A stretch of DNA of 64,000 nt from Empedobacter sedimenti (GTDB taxonomy: Bacteria > Bacteroidota > Bacteroidia > Flavobacteriales > Weeksellaceae), in the NCBI RefSeq assembly GCF_030005555.1, contig NZ_JASCQG010000007.1, positions 1-64,000 of the forward strand, given 5' to 3'. The stretch's first letter is position 1. Each line of letters begins with the position of its first letter. Positions 43,322 through 53,009 of the stretch are shown here, piece by piece. The translations under genes were made by a program, and so were the position numbers. The notes under the pieces were generated by a model, which saw only the letters and a list, made by a program, of their open reading frames with translations, did no database searches and had not been told where the DNA came from.

Positions 43322-45640
43322 TTAATTAAATAAATTGTCAATAGAACTAGCATCATCTCTATCTATATTATATTTTTCTTTATAATATTCTTTGTCATAA
43401 TAATCGTAACGAAATTTATTCAATTCATCACGATATAAATTATCTTGAATAATATCCTTCCAATATGGATAATCTAGCTCGAAATTAAACTCAACTCCAT
43501 CAAATTTAACGGGTAAAAGTTCATCTATTAAATCATATTCAAAATAATTTAGCTCTTCATACAAAGTTTCTATAACTTCAATTTTTCTAATTTCATTTTT
43601 ATCTTGATTGATTATTTCTTGCTCACTCGTATATAAAATATTATATATCATATCTTTTACATATTGTACACCATCAGAATAATTAGTAAGATAATTAATG
43701 TAATCATATTCAAATTTTTGAAATAGCTCTATAATATTACTTGCATCGTTATGTGAACAAACTTCATTCATTAATCTTTGAATAATTTCTATAAAAATAG
43801 ATTTTAAATAATTGAATGTATTCGAAGACTTAATAACATTTAATAATAGTTCAATAATGTTACTCTCAGCATTCCACCACTTTTCTATTGCAATTAATTT
43901 ATGAAACAGTTTTAATTGATATTCATCGGTATTTAAATTTTTACAATAAACTTGTAATATATCTATTTCATTTAAAATTTTATCTAAAGCATTTAATTCT
44001 TGCATGTATTCTAACTCATTAGATTTTAACTTTTCAAAAATTATCTTTTGTAAATCTTCATTTAATGAAATAATATTTTTTCTAGGATCAAATGTTCTTA
44101 ATTGATCATAATATGTAAAACTTGATATTATATTTTTCTTTTCAGAATAAGAATCATTCAAATAACCAATCAAAAAATCTACTAATGAAGGATTAATAAA
44201 ATCATATTCTATAACAGGAATAACTTTATCATACATTGCACGTTTTATAAACCCATTTAGTAATATTCTTATTGATTTTTCAAACTGATCACCCAGAATT
44301 GCTTGTCCATAATGTAATCTTTCAAAATTCAATCGTTTTTCAAAGGCTTTTATTAAGTTTTTTTCATCTATCTTTTTTTGAAAAGTAAATAATGTAAATA
44401 AAAGGCTTCTATCAAAATAATCTATTTGATTTTTAAATGATTCTCTCCAAATTTCCTCAGGATTATCTAAGTTCTTAATTATGAACTCACGATATGAGTT
44501 TACATCTAAATGATTAATGTTTATAGGGTTTGTTATAAACTCTATTAAACGAGGTGTATAATTTTTATGATTTATAATATTTAAAAAAAAATTATCATTG
44601 ACAATTCTATTAAAATATGTTTCATTTAATTCTGAAAAGTACAGGTGATTATATAAAATTGAAGCTTTTTCGAACTTATTATAATCGCTTAAAACAATCT
44701 CAAACTTTTGATTTCCTATATTTGATCTTTTAAGTTTTTCGAAGTTATCTAAAGCATGATTTAAAATAATCGTACGAGTTGTTAATAATAAATATTTATT
44801 TGGTGTTGTTCTAATTCTATCTATAAAAGAAGATAAATTACTTTCTGAACCTGAATATTTTAAAATTTCTAAATAGTTCGATCCTAAAAAATCATCGATA
44901 TAAAATAATTGTTTATCATCTAGAGAAGCAGAAAATACATCTTCAGCATCTCTAATTTTATTTATTTGATATACTTTAAAACCTTTATTAGCTTTTTCAA
45001 ATAATATAACTTCAGCTAAAGTTGTTTTACCAACACCAGGTTGACCAGTAATCAATAATAGTTTTTCATTATCTAAAATATTTAAAGCTTCTTGTAAGTT
45101 TTTAGTATTTACATAGTAACTAATTTTTTTTTGAATACTTTCAAGTAAATATCTTGAACGTCCTTCAATAGCATTATTTAGTAGATTAGATAAAATATTT
45201 AAACTTGAAAACCAAAGTTTATAATAATTCTTTTCAATTTGTGGAAATTCATTTAAAAATCCATTTAAATCTTCTTGACCAAAAACATCATTAGAAGATA
45301 AAATATAGGGTCCAAAAATTTCTTTAATCTCATCTTTTTGCTTTGCAGCTAATGGCAGAGATGTAACTATGATATACCTATCAGGATTTAAAATTTTAAC
45401 TTTATCTAATTCTTCATTTTTTAGTTTATTTTTTAGTTGTGAATAACCAGACTTTAAAAAATGTTTTACTTGAACAACTATAGAGTTATCATTTGTTGGT
45501 GATGAAAATCTTAAGTCAATCCCTTGATCTTTACCAACTTTAAAATCTTGTAGATTGATACCAAATTTTGCATTAAGTAAATCTTTTGTTATTTGTTCAA
45601 ACTCTTTGTCATTTAAAGTTGAAAAATTATAATTGTTCAT
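43322..45640 (-). CDS. Mrr-like nuclease fused to a STAND-type NTPase (defence protein)
   Basis: The 772-residue protein starts with an Mrr/REase_cat-like PD-(D/E)xK nuclease: E13, GID (D42) and VVQVKHF (Q57-x-K59). A NACHT/nSTAND-type NTPase follows, with Walker A GQPGVGKT at 199-206 and Walker B LFYIDDF (D249, D250). Residues about 350-772 are helical and rich in Asn, Ile and Glu, as expected for a sensor region. This architecture matches anti-phage STAND NTPases with nuclease effectors (Avs-like). The gene is third in a minus-strand operon, 12 bp after an AbiC-like gene. Target recognition and cleavage are inferred from the family. Confidence 0.82.
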   Translation of the reverse strand: MNNYNFSTLNDKEFEQITKDLLNAKFGINLQDFKVGKDQGIDLRFSSPTNDNSIVVQVKHFLKSGYSQLKNKLKNEELDKVKILNPDRYIIVTSLPLAAKQKDEIKEIFGPYILSSNDVFGQEDLNGFLNEFPQIEKNYYKLWFSSLNILSNLLNNAIEGRSRYLLESIQKKISYYVNTKNLQEALNILDNEKLLLITGQPGVGKTTLAEVILFEKANKGFKVYQINKIRDAEDVFSASLDDKQLFYIDDFLGSNYLEILKYSGSESNLSSFIDRIRTTPNKYLLLTTRTIILNHALDNFEKLKRSNIGNQKFEIVLSDYNKFEKASILYNHLYFSELNETYFNRIVNDNFFLNIINHKNYTPRLIEFITNPININHLDVNSYREFIIKNLDNPEEIWRESFKNQIDYFDRSLLFTLFTFQKKIDEKNLIKAFEKRLNFERLHYGQAILGDQFEKSIRILLNGFIKRAMYDKVIPVIEYDFINPSLVDFLIGYLNDSYSEKKNIISSFTYYDQLRTFDPRKNIISLNEDLQKIIFEKLKSNELEYMQELNALDKILNEIDILQVYCKNLNTDEYQLKLFHKLIAIEKWWNAESNIIELLLNVIKSSNTFNYLKSIFIEIIQRLMNEVCSHNDASNIIELFQKFEYDYINYLTNYSDGVQYVKDMIYNILYTSEQEIINQDKNEIRKIEVIETLYEELNYFEYDLIDELLPVKFDGVEFNFELDYPYWKDIIQDNLYRDELNKFRYDYYDKEYYKEKYNIDRDDASSIDNLFN

Positions 45641-45652
45641 TTGAGAGTATTA

Positions 45653-46642
45653 TTACTTAAAATCTAATTTTTTTCTTGTAGCAAGAATTTGATCAAGTTC
45701 ATCTTGATACATATTTTCAAATTGTACAAGAATATATATATCGTTAGGCTCAATATCTTTCATACAACCAAGCGGAATATTTTTAATTAAATTATACTTT
45801 GTTATTAGATTTTCATTCCAATTATCAATGGAATTTTCCCATTCTAAACCTAATTTAGAAATAGAATTTATATATAATAACATCTGCTCATAAGTAGAAA
45901 GCTGAGATCTTAAAGTTTTAATATAGGAGTATTTTTTTTTAAAATTTAATTTCTTCTTACAATCATTAATATAATTAACTGTCTGAAATAAATGTCTAAA
46001 ATAATGTCCTAAAGCATATTGTATACCTTCTTTAATATCTAGATTATTTTTTGTTGAAATATTTAATTCATCTAATTTATTGAGTACATCAGTAATTAAT
46101 ACTGAACAATATGACATTGAACAAATTCGATCTTTTAAATTATCATTTTTAACTAAATCTGTTCCAAAAAATAAAATCAAATAAGCTATGTTACTTCTTT
46201 CAAAACTATCAAATTGATATTGATTTTCTTTTGTTATATCATAGTTTTCTAAATTCGATTCATAACATTCATCAACAAAATCTCTAATTTCCCAAAATGT
46301 ATCAATTACATTTTTAAAAAATTTTCTTTTATCTTCTATTTCATTTACATTTTCTCTATGTATAAGTAATAATTGAAAAAATCTATTTTCAATCTCTTGA
46401 ATTTTAAATGATTTTATTTGGTATAATAGAGTGAAAATAATTAATAATGAACTCAATAATGCAAAAATAGTACCTATAACCCCTCCTATAATATCTCCAA
46501 ATTGTCCCCAAATAGAAGGATCAATCATACCATTTTTAGTTAACTCTGTTTTATGAATAAATGAGTCAAGAATACATAAAAATAAAAAAATACAAAATAA
46601 TGTAGTTAGAATAAAACTTGAAATGATATATTTTTTTTTCAT
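45653..46642 (-). CDS. Putative phage abortive infection protein (AbiC-like)
   Basis: The 329-residue protein has two N-terminal membrane helices (about residues 5-27 and 50-72) separated by the family motif WGQFGDIIGGVIGTIF. A large soluble domain follows, with FFQLLLIHRENVNEIE, SFERSNIAYLILFFG and YALGHYFRHLFQTVNYI. This is the putative AbiC family (phage abortive infection). The gene lies 9 bp after the type IIG gene and 12 bp before the nuclease-NTPase, so the three are very probably one transcript. Confidence 0.82.
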   Translation of the reverse strand: MKKKYIISSFILTTLFCIFLFLCILDSFIHKTELTKNGMIDPSIWGQFGDIIGGVIGTIFALLSSLLIIFTLLYQIKSFKIQEIENRFFQLLLIHRENVNEIEDKRKFFKNVIDTFWEIRDFVDECYESNLENYDITKENQYQFDSFERSNIAYLILFFGTDLVKNDNLKDRICSMSYCSVLITDVLNKLDELNISTKNNLDIKEGIQYALGHYFRHLFQTVNYINDCKKKLNFKKKYSYIKTLRSQLSTYEQMLLYINSISKLGLEWENSIDNWNENLITKYNLIKNIPLGCMKDIEPNDIYILVQFENMYQDELDQILATRKKLDFK

Positions 46643-46651
46643 ATAAAAATT

Positions 46652-49600
46652 TTAAGCGTTTTCAACTATTTCTATTTCTTCTCGGGTAAGTTCATATAAA
46701 TCATACACCATTTGGTCTATTTGTTTGTCAGTAGCTTGGATTTCTGCTTGAATTTGATTTACTTTTTGCTTTTCAGTTTCAAAGAAATCCATCCATTCTG
46801 CTTTTTGGGCAAGAGATAATTCAATTTTCTTTTTCTTAAGTTCTTTAGCGAAATCAGCAAATTCTAAATTGTACCATTCTTGTAATTTTTTAGATGGTTC
46901 TGTTAATCCTAATTCTGATGCTAATAGTTTACTGAATTTAGTACTTGTATTTTGTAAGTCTTTGTTTAAAGCCAACATTTTTTCTGCCATTTCTATTAAT
47001 GGTTTCTGATATTCAGAAGTAGTGTGTTTAAATGGTAAATTTTTCAATTCATTAACTTTAATTTTAGGAAATAAGTCATCTTCTTCTGAATAAAATTTTC
47101 GAAAATAGAACCCATATAATCTACTATTTAAAAGTGCTGAATAATAATGTAAATTCTCATTCCTATTCTCATAATTAGTTATAACATATAAAGTTTGATC
47201 AGCATAATATTTTTCAGAATCTACATAAGAAAATAAATAATCACTAATAACTTGTCTTAAAAGTATTTTATTAGATTCGAAATATCGAGAATCTTTTGGG
47301 GACATTAACCAAGGTCCAAAATTTATATAATTTTCTTCCCAAATTAGATTATATCTCTTTACTCCTTTACCCTTTATTTCTTTTTTATAATTATCATTTA
47401 GTTTCTGACTACTGTGATATATCTTATTTTCAACATCAAGTTTATTTAGTGGTAGATTTTCTAAGTTCTTACCATAACCTACTTGATAAGGTTTAAAACC
47501 ATTAGAAACATCTAATATATCAGATAACTTATATTCCGATTTATTCAGTTTTTGAATTATCCTATTAATATGTTCATTTTCAGCAAATGTTATTATATAA
47601 TTCAAATTATTTCTCCATTCATTTTTATCATAAAAAAACTTATTATCAAGATCTTGTCCTACTAAACAATTGTCATTATCTAAATCTTTATTTAGAATAA
47701 AAATTGAAGTTTCTACATTTGCATCTTCAAAAATCATTTTCCTATTGAAATTGATTAAATTATATATATTATTATCAAACAACATAATCCTCCTCAACTC
47801 TTTAGCGTATTTATTTGACATCCAAGAGTTAGGTGTGATGAAACCTATTAGACTTTTTTTATGAGAAATCTTACTCAAAGATAATTCTGTAAATAAATAA
47901 TAAATCTCACTATGACCTACTACTGTTTTATATTCTTTTCTATAATATTTGATATCCTTATCTGTCAATTGAGCACCATAAGGCGGATTCCCAATAATCA
48001 CATCAAACCCACCTTTGGCAAATACGTGTGGAAACTCTTGTTCCCAATTGAATGCTTTATCGCCTGCAACCGTAGGATCATCGATTAATGAATTTCCACT
48101 TTTTAGGTTATTAGATAAAGAGGTTAGTTTACGATTGGGTTCAGCCGTACGCAACCATAACGAAAGTTTTGCAATTTCTATGGATTCATCATTAATATCA
48201 ACACCATATAAATTGTTTTCTAAGATACTTCCTTCTATATCTGTTAGTATCAAAGAATCCCCAAATAAATTAGCCTGTAATTCGTCTATGTATCTATGTT
48301 CCGCAATTAAAAAATCTAAGGCTTGATTAAGGAAAGCTCCAGAACCACAAGCTGGATCACAAATAGTTAATTGTAATAACCAGTTTCTGTAAACATCTAA
48401 TTTATCTAATAAATGTTTCTTTTCCTCCTTTTGTTTCTTCGTTAGTTTTTTGGCTGTAACTTCGCTGTGATATTCACTTTCTATAAGTTCTAATTGAGCT
48501 TTCTTTTCATCACAAAGTTTACCAACTGTATTTTCTACTATGTATTTTGTGATATATTTTGGCGTATAGAAAACACCATCTTTTTTACGCTTCGTCTTTG
48601 TTTTCTCTACTACTTCACCTTTTATCTCTGCTTGAACTTCTTCTAATTCATTTAATGAATTTTCGAAAATATGACCTAAAATATTTACATCAACTTCTGA
48701 TGCAAAATCGTATTTAGCAAGTTTTAAGGTATGTTTTTTTAATAAATCATCGTCAATGTTAATTACATCTAAAACTTCGTCAGGAGCGAACAAACCACCG
48801 TTATATGCAAAAACTACCAAGTCATTAGAGGTGTAACCTGTGTTTAGATATCCAAAATATTTTCTATAATTATCAATTAAAGGAGAATAGGCATCTAAAT
48901 CTTTTAATTTTTTCCAACGATCTACAATTGTTCTTACTGAGTTTGGCTGTAATAAACCACGATCTTCCGCAAAAAATAAAAATAAAAATCGGTCGATTAA
49001 TTTCTGCGTTTTTTTGAAAAGAAGTAAAGGTTCAAAAGTCGAATTTTGTTCTAAAATATTCTGATATAATTCTCTTTTAAAAGTTGAATAATCTTTGTAA
49101 AGTTTCTTTGTAATGTCACTTTCTTCTGTTAAAGATTCATCTTTTATGCGTTTTGGAATATCCTTGTTAATATTTTCAAAAGCTAAACATAAATACAAAA
49201 TCTGAAAATCTTCAAAAGTCAAATTGAAAAGATCAAATTCTAAATGTTCAATTGCATTATCAATATAAAATCTAATTTTCTGAAAATTAGAAGTGATAAC
49301 ATAGGTACATTCAGGGTGATTGTTCTTATATCCAAAAGCTTGTATTTCTATCGAAGAAAGATCAGTTGTATTCATACCTTTTAACTCGATTACAGCTTTT
49401 GTATTATTGTTAATAATAATAGCACCATCTACTTTTTTACTGTCTTTTATATTTTTAAGCTCAGTTGTAAGATTAAAATTTGGGGTTGGATTTTTTGTAT
49501 AACCAAAAATATTTACAAACAAATCATTCAGAAATCCTTCTTGATATTGTTCTTCTTTACTATTGCGAATATTTTCTTGAATATTAGAATTCAGAAAATG

Positions 49601-49690
49601 AGTTGAGAAAATAGAATACTTTTCTTTTAATATATTTTGATGTGCTGACTTTAAATATTTATTAAGTACAGCCTTTTGAAATAGAGACAT
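46652..49690 (-). CDS. Type IIG restriction-modification enzyme (Eco57I-like)
   Basis: The 1012-residue single-chain enzyme has an N-terminal PD-(D/E)xK-like nuclease segment (KVDGAIIINNNTKAVIELKG, about residues 86-106). A helical part is followed by an adenine methyltransferase core: YTPKYITKYIV, DPACGSGAFLNQAL near 446 (motif I), and IIGNPPYGAQL near 566 (NPPY motif IV). The C-terminal specificity domain ends with KLASELGLTEPSKKLQEW and a coiled coil. Such enzymes cut and methylate from one polypeptide. It leads the defence operon. Recognition sequence is unknown. Confidence 0.88.
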   Translation of the reverse strand: MSLFQKAVLNKYLKSAHQNILKEKYSIFSTHFLNSNIQENIRNSKEEQYQEGFLNDLFVNIFGYTKNPTPNFNLTTELKNIKDSKKVDGAIIINNNTKAVIELKGMNTTDLSSIEIQAFGYKNNHPECTYVITSNFQKIRFYIDNAIEHLEFDLFNLTFEDFQILYLCLAFENINKDIPKRIKDESLTEESDITKKLYKDYSTFKRELYQNILEQNSTFEPLLLFKKTQKLIDRFLFLFFAEDRGLLQPNSVRTIVDRWKKLKDLDAYSPLIDNYRKYFGYLNTGYTSNDLVVFAYNGGLFAPDEVLDVINIDDDLLKKHTLKLAKYDFASEVDVNILGHIFENSLNELEEVQAEIKGEVVEKTKTKRKKDGVFYTPKYITKYIVENTVGKLCDEKKAQLELIESEYHSEVTAKKLTKKQKEEKKHLLDKLDVYRNWLLQLTICDPACGSGAFLNQALDFLIAEHRYIDELQANLFGDSLILTDIEGSILENNLYGVDINDESIEIAKLSLWLRTAEPNRKLTSLSNNLKSGNSLIDDPTVAGDKAFNWEQEFPHVFAKGGFDVIIGNPPYGAQLTDKDIKYYRKEYKTVVGHSEIYYLFTELSLSKISHKKSLIGFITPNSWMSNKYAKELRRIMLFDNNIYNLINFNRKMIFEDANVETSIFILNKDLDNDNCLVGQDLDNKFFYDKNEWRNNLNYIITFAENEHINRIIQKLNKSEYKLSDILDVSNGFKPYQVGYGKNLENLPLNKLDVENKIYHSSQKLNDNYKKEIKGKGVKRYNLIWEENYINFGPWLMSPKDSRYFESNKILLRQVISDYLFSYVDSEKYYADQTLYVITNYENRNENLHYYSALLNSRLYGFYFRKFYSEEDDLFPKIKVNELKNLPFKHTTSEYQKPLIEMAEKMLALNKDLQNTSTKFSKLLASELGLTEPSKKLQEWYNLEFADFAKELKKKKIELSLAQKAEWMDFFETEKQKVNQIQAEIQATDKQIDQMVYDLYELTREEIEIVENA

Positions 49691-49787
49691 TTATTGTAAA
49701 ATATGTGTTGTGATAAAATTACAATATTTTAGTTTAAATTAAAAAGAATTAAAATGCGTTAAAGTGATGTTGATTTAGATTGATTTA

Positions 49788-50261
49788 TTATTTGTGTTTG
49801 TAAATATTAGCAGCATGTATACCACTTTTTTTACCGTCAATGGCTACTATTATACTTTCTTTATTAATAAATAAAACAAATATGTCGGGATTCAAATCCT
49901 TATCATAATTTAGATCATCCAGACTAACTTGAATAAATCCATTATCCTTAAGGTATTTAATGTAAGTTAATAAAATGGCTGGAGTAGTTGGTATGTATCT
50001 TATACCTGTTAAAATATTATTTTCATCCTTTCTTAGATATATTAATTCTTCCACTTCCTCATTTACATTAATATCTTTGTATTTAATATAATATTCTTGA
50101 GAACCATCTTTAGGATTGGCTTTAAGAAAACCAAAGGAATTGATAAGATTATTTTCTATTAATTCTGAATTAAATCCAATAAATTTATCGGAATTTTTAA
50201 TTGATTGAGAATAAGATATTATACTACTTAATAGTAATATTATTGTTGTGAAAAATTTCAT
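49788..50261 (-). CDS. Secreted hypothetical protein
   Basis: The 157-residue product has a signal peptide (MKFFTTIILLLSSIISYSQS, cleavage after YSQ). A mixed alpha/beta domain follows, with YIKYKDINVNEEVEELIYLRKDENNILTGIRYIP and a C-terminal DIFVLFINKESIIVAIDGKK. No family is recognised. It is alone between the defence operon and the SOS genes, with its own terminator region. It may be host-derived cargo. Confidence 0.6.
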   Translation of the reverse strand: MKFFTTIILLLSSIISYSQSIKNSDKFIGFNSELIENNLINSFGFLKANPKDGSQEYYIKYKDINVNEEVEELIYLRKDENNILTGIRYIPTTPAILLTYIKYLKDNGFIQVSLDDLNYDKDLNPDIFVLFINKESIIVAIDGKKSGIHAANIYKHK

Positions 50262-50592
50262 AATTGAATTGGACTTTTAGTTATAATATAATTTATTTGT
50301 AAGTTGGATTTGAGCTTTCATGATTAATCTATTTATCTTTCTCTGATTCTTGATGAATTATACAGAAATGATATTGTTTCAAATAACTTATAGAGAAATG
50401 TTTGCAGATATTACACAAAATTTTAATTTATAAAATAATAGTTAAGCCGATTAGTATTTCTAATTGGCTCGTTTTTTTAACATTTTTAATTGTTATAGAA
50501 TCAAGCATAAAAGTAAATAATATTACACAAAAGTAAAATAATTGCATTAATTGTGTGTTGTAATAAACATTTTTTAAATTAAAGTAAAAGGA
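50262..50592. other. 331-bp gap with one plus-strand terminator
   Basis: AGCCGATTAG (50445-50454) and CTAATTGGCT (50460-50469) form a 10-bp stem with a 5-nt loop, followed on the plus strand by CGTTTTTTT. Both flanking genes read on the minus strand, so a plus-strand terminator here has no visible client; a small plus-strand RNA in 50262-50444 is possible. I see no good -7 element. Confidence 0.45.
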
Positions 50593-51051
50593 TCACTTCC
50601 TTTTCTGTCTAACCAAACTTGTAACAACACCCAAAATAACTACGACATCTTCGTCTTGTAATTGAATACAATTTTTGTATTTTGGATTGAGAGCTATAAG
50701 CTGTTTATTAATTGCATCATAGCGTTTAAAAGTATATTCTGAATTGTTTACAGAGACAATAATATCATCATGATGTTTGGGTTCAAAATCGGAGCGAATA
50801 ATTAATAAATCTCCTTTTAAATACTCAGGAAACATACTATCTCCACCGACGCGATTAAGATAAGTTGCTTCAGGATAACTAAGTAGAACTTCATCTAAAC
50901 TAATATTATTCTGAACAAAATCGGCAGCAGGTGAAGGAAAACCAGCTGAAACATCACCAAAAAATTGAACAAATCGCTTTTCTCCATCTGTTTTGATCGG
51001 AATATTTACCAATTCCTCCGAAAATTTAGGTGCTTTAATAAACTGAACCAT
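50593..51051 (-). CDS. umuD: UmuD-like autoproteolytic S24 protein
   Basis: From the ATG at 51051 the protein has 152 residues. It has the self-cleavage site A36-G37 (DVSAGFPSPAADF), the catalytic Ser S72 (GGDSMFPEYL) and Lys K109 (EYTFKRYD). Length and lack of a DNA-binding domain identify UmuD rather than LexA. RecA-stimulated cleavage would give UmuD', which joins UmuC as polymerase V. It is placed after umuC, the reverse of the usual order; its start touches the umuC stop. An alternative start at 51063 overlaps umuC by 11 bp. Confidence 0.88.
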   Translation of the reverse strand: MVQFIKAPKFSEELVNIPIKTDGEKRFVQFFGDVSAGFPSPAADFVQNNISLDEVLLSYPEATYLNRVGGDSMFPEYLKGDLLIIRSDFEPKHHDDIIVSVNNSEYTFKRYDAINKQLIALNPKYKNCIQLQDEDVVVILGVVTSLVRQKRK

Positions 51052-51052
51052 A

Positions 51053-52321
51053 TTAATAAACATTTAAAATATCTGTAAATCGTGTTGTATAGCAAGGGGA
51101 TAAACGTTCTTGCTTCATTTTCCATTTTCTTCTTATATCTTGAGAAGCCAATTTCAACATATGATCGCCATAAGTAGAATTTAATTTATCCATTACATTC
51201 ATCAATGCTTTGTGTTTAGGTGATTCGGTTTGAAATAAATTCATTTGAGCTTGATTATCGGGCGTAATTGCAGAAACAATAACACCTGCTTTTTTATAAT
51301 CTGGAACTTTTCCTTCTGATGGAACTAATTTATCAAGTAAAAACAATGCAGTTTTAGATAATACAATGCTCGAATTTGAGTCAAAATCAATCGTTGTACT
51401 CAATGTTTTTGAAACAAAAGATTGTTTGTCATCAAAACGATTTGTCATCACAAAAACTGAAATAATATTACATTTCGACTTTTCTTTTCTCAGTTTTTCT
51501 GCGCAAGAAACTGCAAATGTAGAAATTCGTTCTTTCAAGTTTTCATAATCATTGATTGTTTTCTCGAAACTTCGCGTTGTTGCAATTGATTTTTTACGTT
51601 GTACTTCGTCCAATTTAAGAACACTTTCACCCAATAATTCTTTTTTCAAACGTAATTCTACTACAGAAAAATTACGTCTAATATATTCATCTTCAAGTAA
51701 TGTAAAATCATAAGCATTCTTACATCCAATATATGATAAACGCTTTGATAATCGTCTGCCAATTCCCCAAATATCTTCGCATTTTAGCCATTTTAGTGCT
51801 TTATGTATTTTCTCTTTCGAATCAATCATATAAACGCCATTGTGATGGATTGGGAACTTTTTTGCAATTCGATTAGCAACTTTTGCTAATGCTTTGGTTG
51901 GTGCAATTCCTATACAGACTGGAATCTTGGTAATTTTATATATTTTTTGCTTGATTTCTTGTGCATATTTTACCAAATCATATTTCTCAAATCCTTTAAA
52001 AAGAAGAAAAGATTCGTCAATCGAATAGATTTCAATATCAGGACAATAAGATTTCAGAATCGTCATTACACGATTACTCATGTCGGCATATAATGGATAG
52101 TTTGAAGAAAAAACATTGATTTGATTTAATCTAAAATTATTTTCAAATTCAAATGCAGGAGCACCCATCGGAATACCTAAATCTTTGGCTTCATTTGATC
52201 GAGCAATAACACACCCGTCATTGTTAGAAAGCACAACAACAGGCTTTCCATTTAATGTTGGATTAAAAACACGTTCGCAAGAAGCATAAAAATTATTGCA
52301 ATCAACTAAAGCATACATCAT
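51053..52321 (-). CDS. umuC: Y-family DNA polymerase V subunit UmuC
   Basis: The 422-residue Y-family polymerase has the catalytic motif ALVDCNNFYASCERVF at the N-terminus, then VVVLSNNDGCVIARSNEAKDLGIPMG, and SIDESFLLF with the second metal-binding acidic pair. A helix-hairpin-helix (WGIGRRLSKRLSYIG) and little-finger domain follow. It should carry out error-prone lesion bypass with UmuD'. It is between SRAP and umuD on the minus strand, 55 bp after SRAP; the unit looks like an SOS module carried by the island. Confidence 0.92.
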   Translation of the reverse strand: MMYALVDCNNFYASCERVFNPTLNGKPVVVLSNNDGCVIARSNEAKDLGIPMGAPAFEFENNFRLNQINVFSSNYPLYADMSNRVMTILKSYCPDIEIYSIDESFLLFKGFEKYDLVKYAQEIKQKIYKITKIPVCIGIAPTKALAKVANRIAKKFPIHHNGVYMIDSKEKIHKALKWLKCEDIWGIGRRLSKRLSYIGCKNAYDFTLLEDEYIRRNFSVVELRLKKELLGESVLKLDEVQRKKSIATTRSFEKTINDYENLKERISTFAVSCAEKLRKEKSKCNIISVFVMTNRFDDKQSFVSKTLSTTIDFDSNSSIVLSKTALFLLDKLVPSEGKVPDYKKAGVIVSAITPDNQAQMNLFQTESPKHKALMNVMDKLNSTYGDHMLKLASQDIRRKWKMKQERLSPCYTTRFTDILNVY

Positions 52322-52376
52322 CTTACAAAGTTGAAGATTTTAAACGCTACATAGTGTCGCGGAAATGTGTTAAATT

Positions 52377-52961
52377 TTATCCGAACAATGATACTTGCCC
52401 ATTTTCTCGTTGATAACTAAAGTCACTGAAAGGGACAACAGGTTTACAATTAAGCCAATTCATTAAATTTTCACCATCATTTAATACAACAGGCATTCTA
52501 TGTTTTGTGTTATGAATAAAGTCCATAAATCCGACTGCTTCAGTTGTCACGATAGTAAATGTTTCATCTGAATATAAACCAGCTAAACACATCAAATTAT
52601 GATTGATTCCAATATCATATTTGATTTTGTCTTTTCCTTCGTGTCGCCATTCATAAAAACCATCTATTAAAATTACACAACGATTATGGAAAACATCACG
52701 AAAAGATGGTTTTTCTTCGAGTGTTTCTATTCTTGCATTCAACGTATTATTTGAGTTATAATCATTACCAGCCCAATGTGGTATTAATCCCCACTCAAAT
52801 AAGTGAATGTAATCTTGTTGATTTGTAATAACAGGAAGTTTAGGGTGATCAAATCCTTTGAAATGCAGATTTGGAGTAAATGTCACTTCAGGCTTGAATT
52901 TCAATCTTGATTTCTTCTCAATTTGTTCCTTTGACTTGGTAACTTTAACATGAAAACACAT
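52377..52961 (-). CDS. SOS response-associated peptidase (SRAP/HMCES family)
   Basis: The 194-residue protein has the SRAP hallmarks: catalytic Cys at position 2 (MCFHVKV), LNARIETLEEKPSFRDVF, the active-site ILIDGFYEW, and HNTKHRMPVVL. Family members form thiazolidine crosslinks to abasic sites in single-stranded DNA and protect them. Its start faces a divergent promoter and RNA at 52972 onward. Together with umuC and umuD it forms a damage-tolerance unit. Confidence 0.9.
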   Translation of the reverse strand: MCFHVKVTKSKEQIEKKSRLKFKPEVTFTPNLHFKGFDHPKLPVITNQQDYIHLFEWGLIPHWAGNDYNSNNTLNARIETLEEKPSFRDVFHNRCVILIDGFYEWRHEGKDKIKYDIGINHNLMCLAGLYSDETFTIVTTEAVGFMDFIHNTKHRMPVVLNDGENLMNWLNCKPVVPFSDFSYQRENGQVSLFG

Positions 52962-52971
52962 AATATTCTAC

Positions 52972-53003
52972 TTTGGATTAAAGATAAGGATTTTCTATCT
53001 TTA
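52972..53003 (+). promoter_or_regulatory. Promoter driving a structured RNA
   Basis: TTTG at 52972-52975, 20-bp spacer, and TATCTTTA at 52996-53003 (one mismatch to TAnnTTTG) form the best-spaced Bacteroidota -33/-7 pair I found in the window. Transcription would start near 53010 on the plus strand. Confidence 0.6.
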
Positions 53004-53009
53004 CATCAT

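Noticed and set aside
50445-50477. Proof of a small RNA in the gap 50262-50592
   Set aside because: A plus-strand terminator is clear, but no credible promoter is visible upstream, so I report only the terminator.
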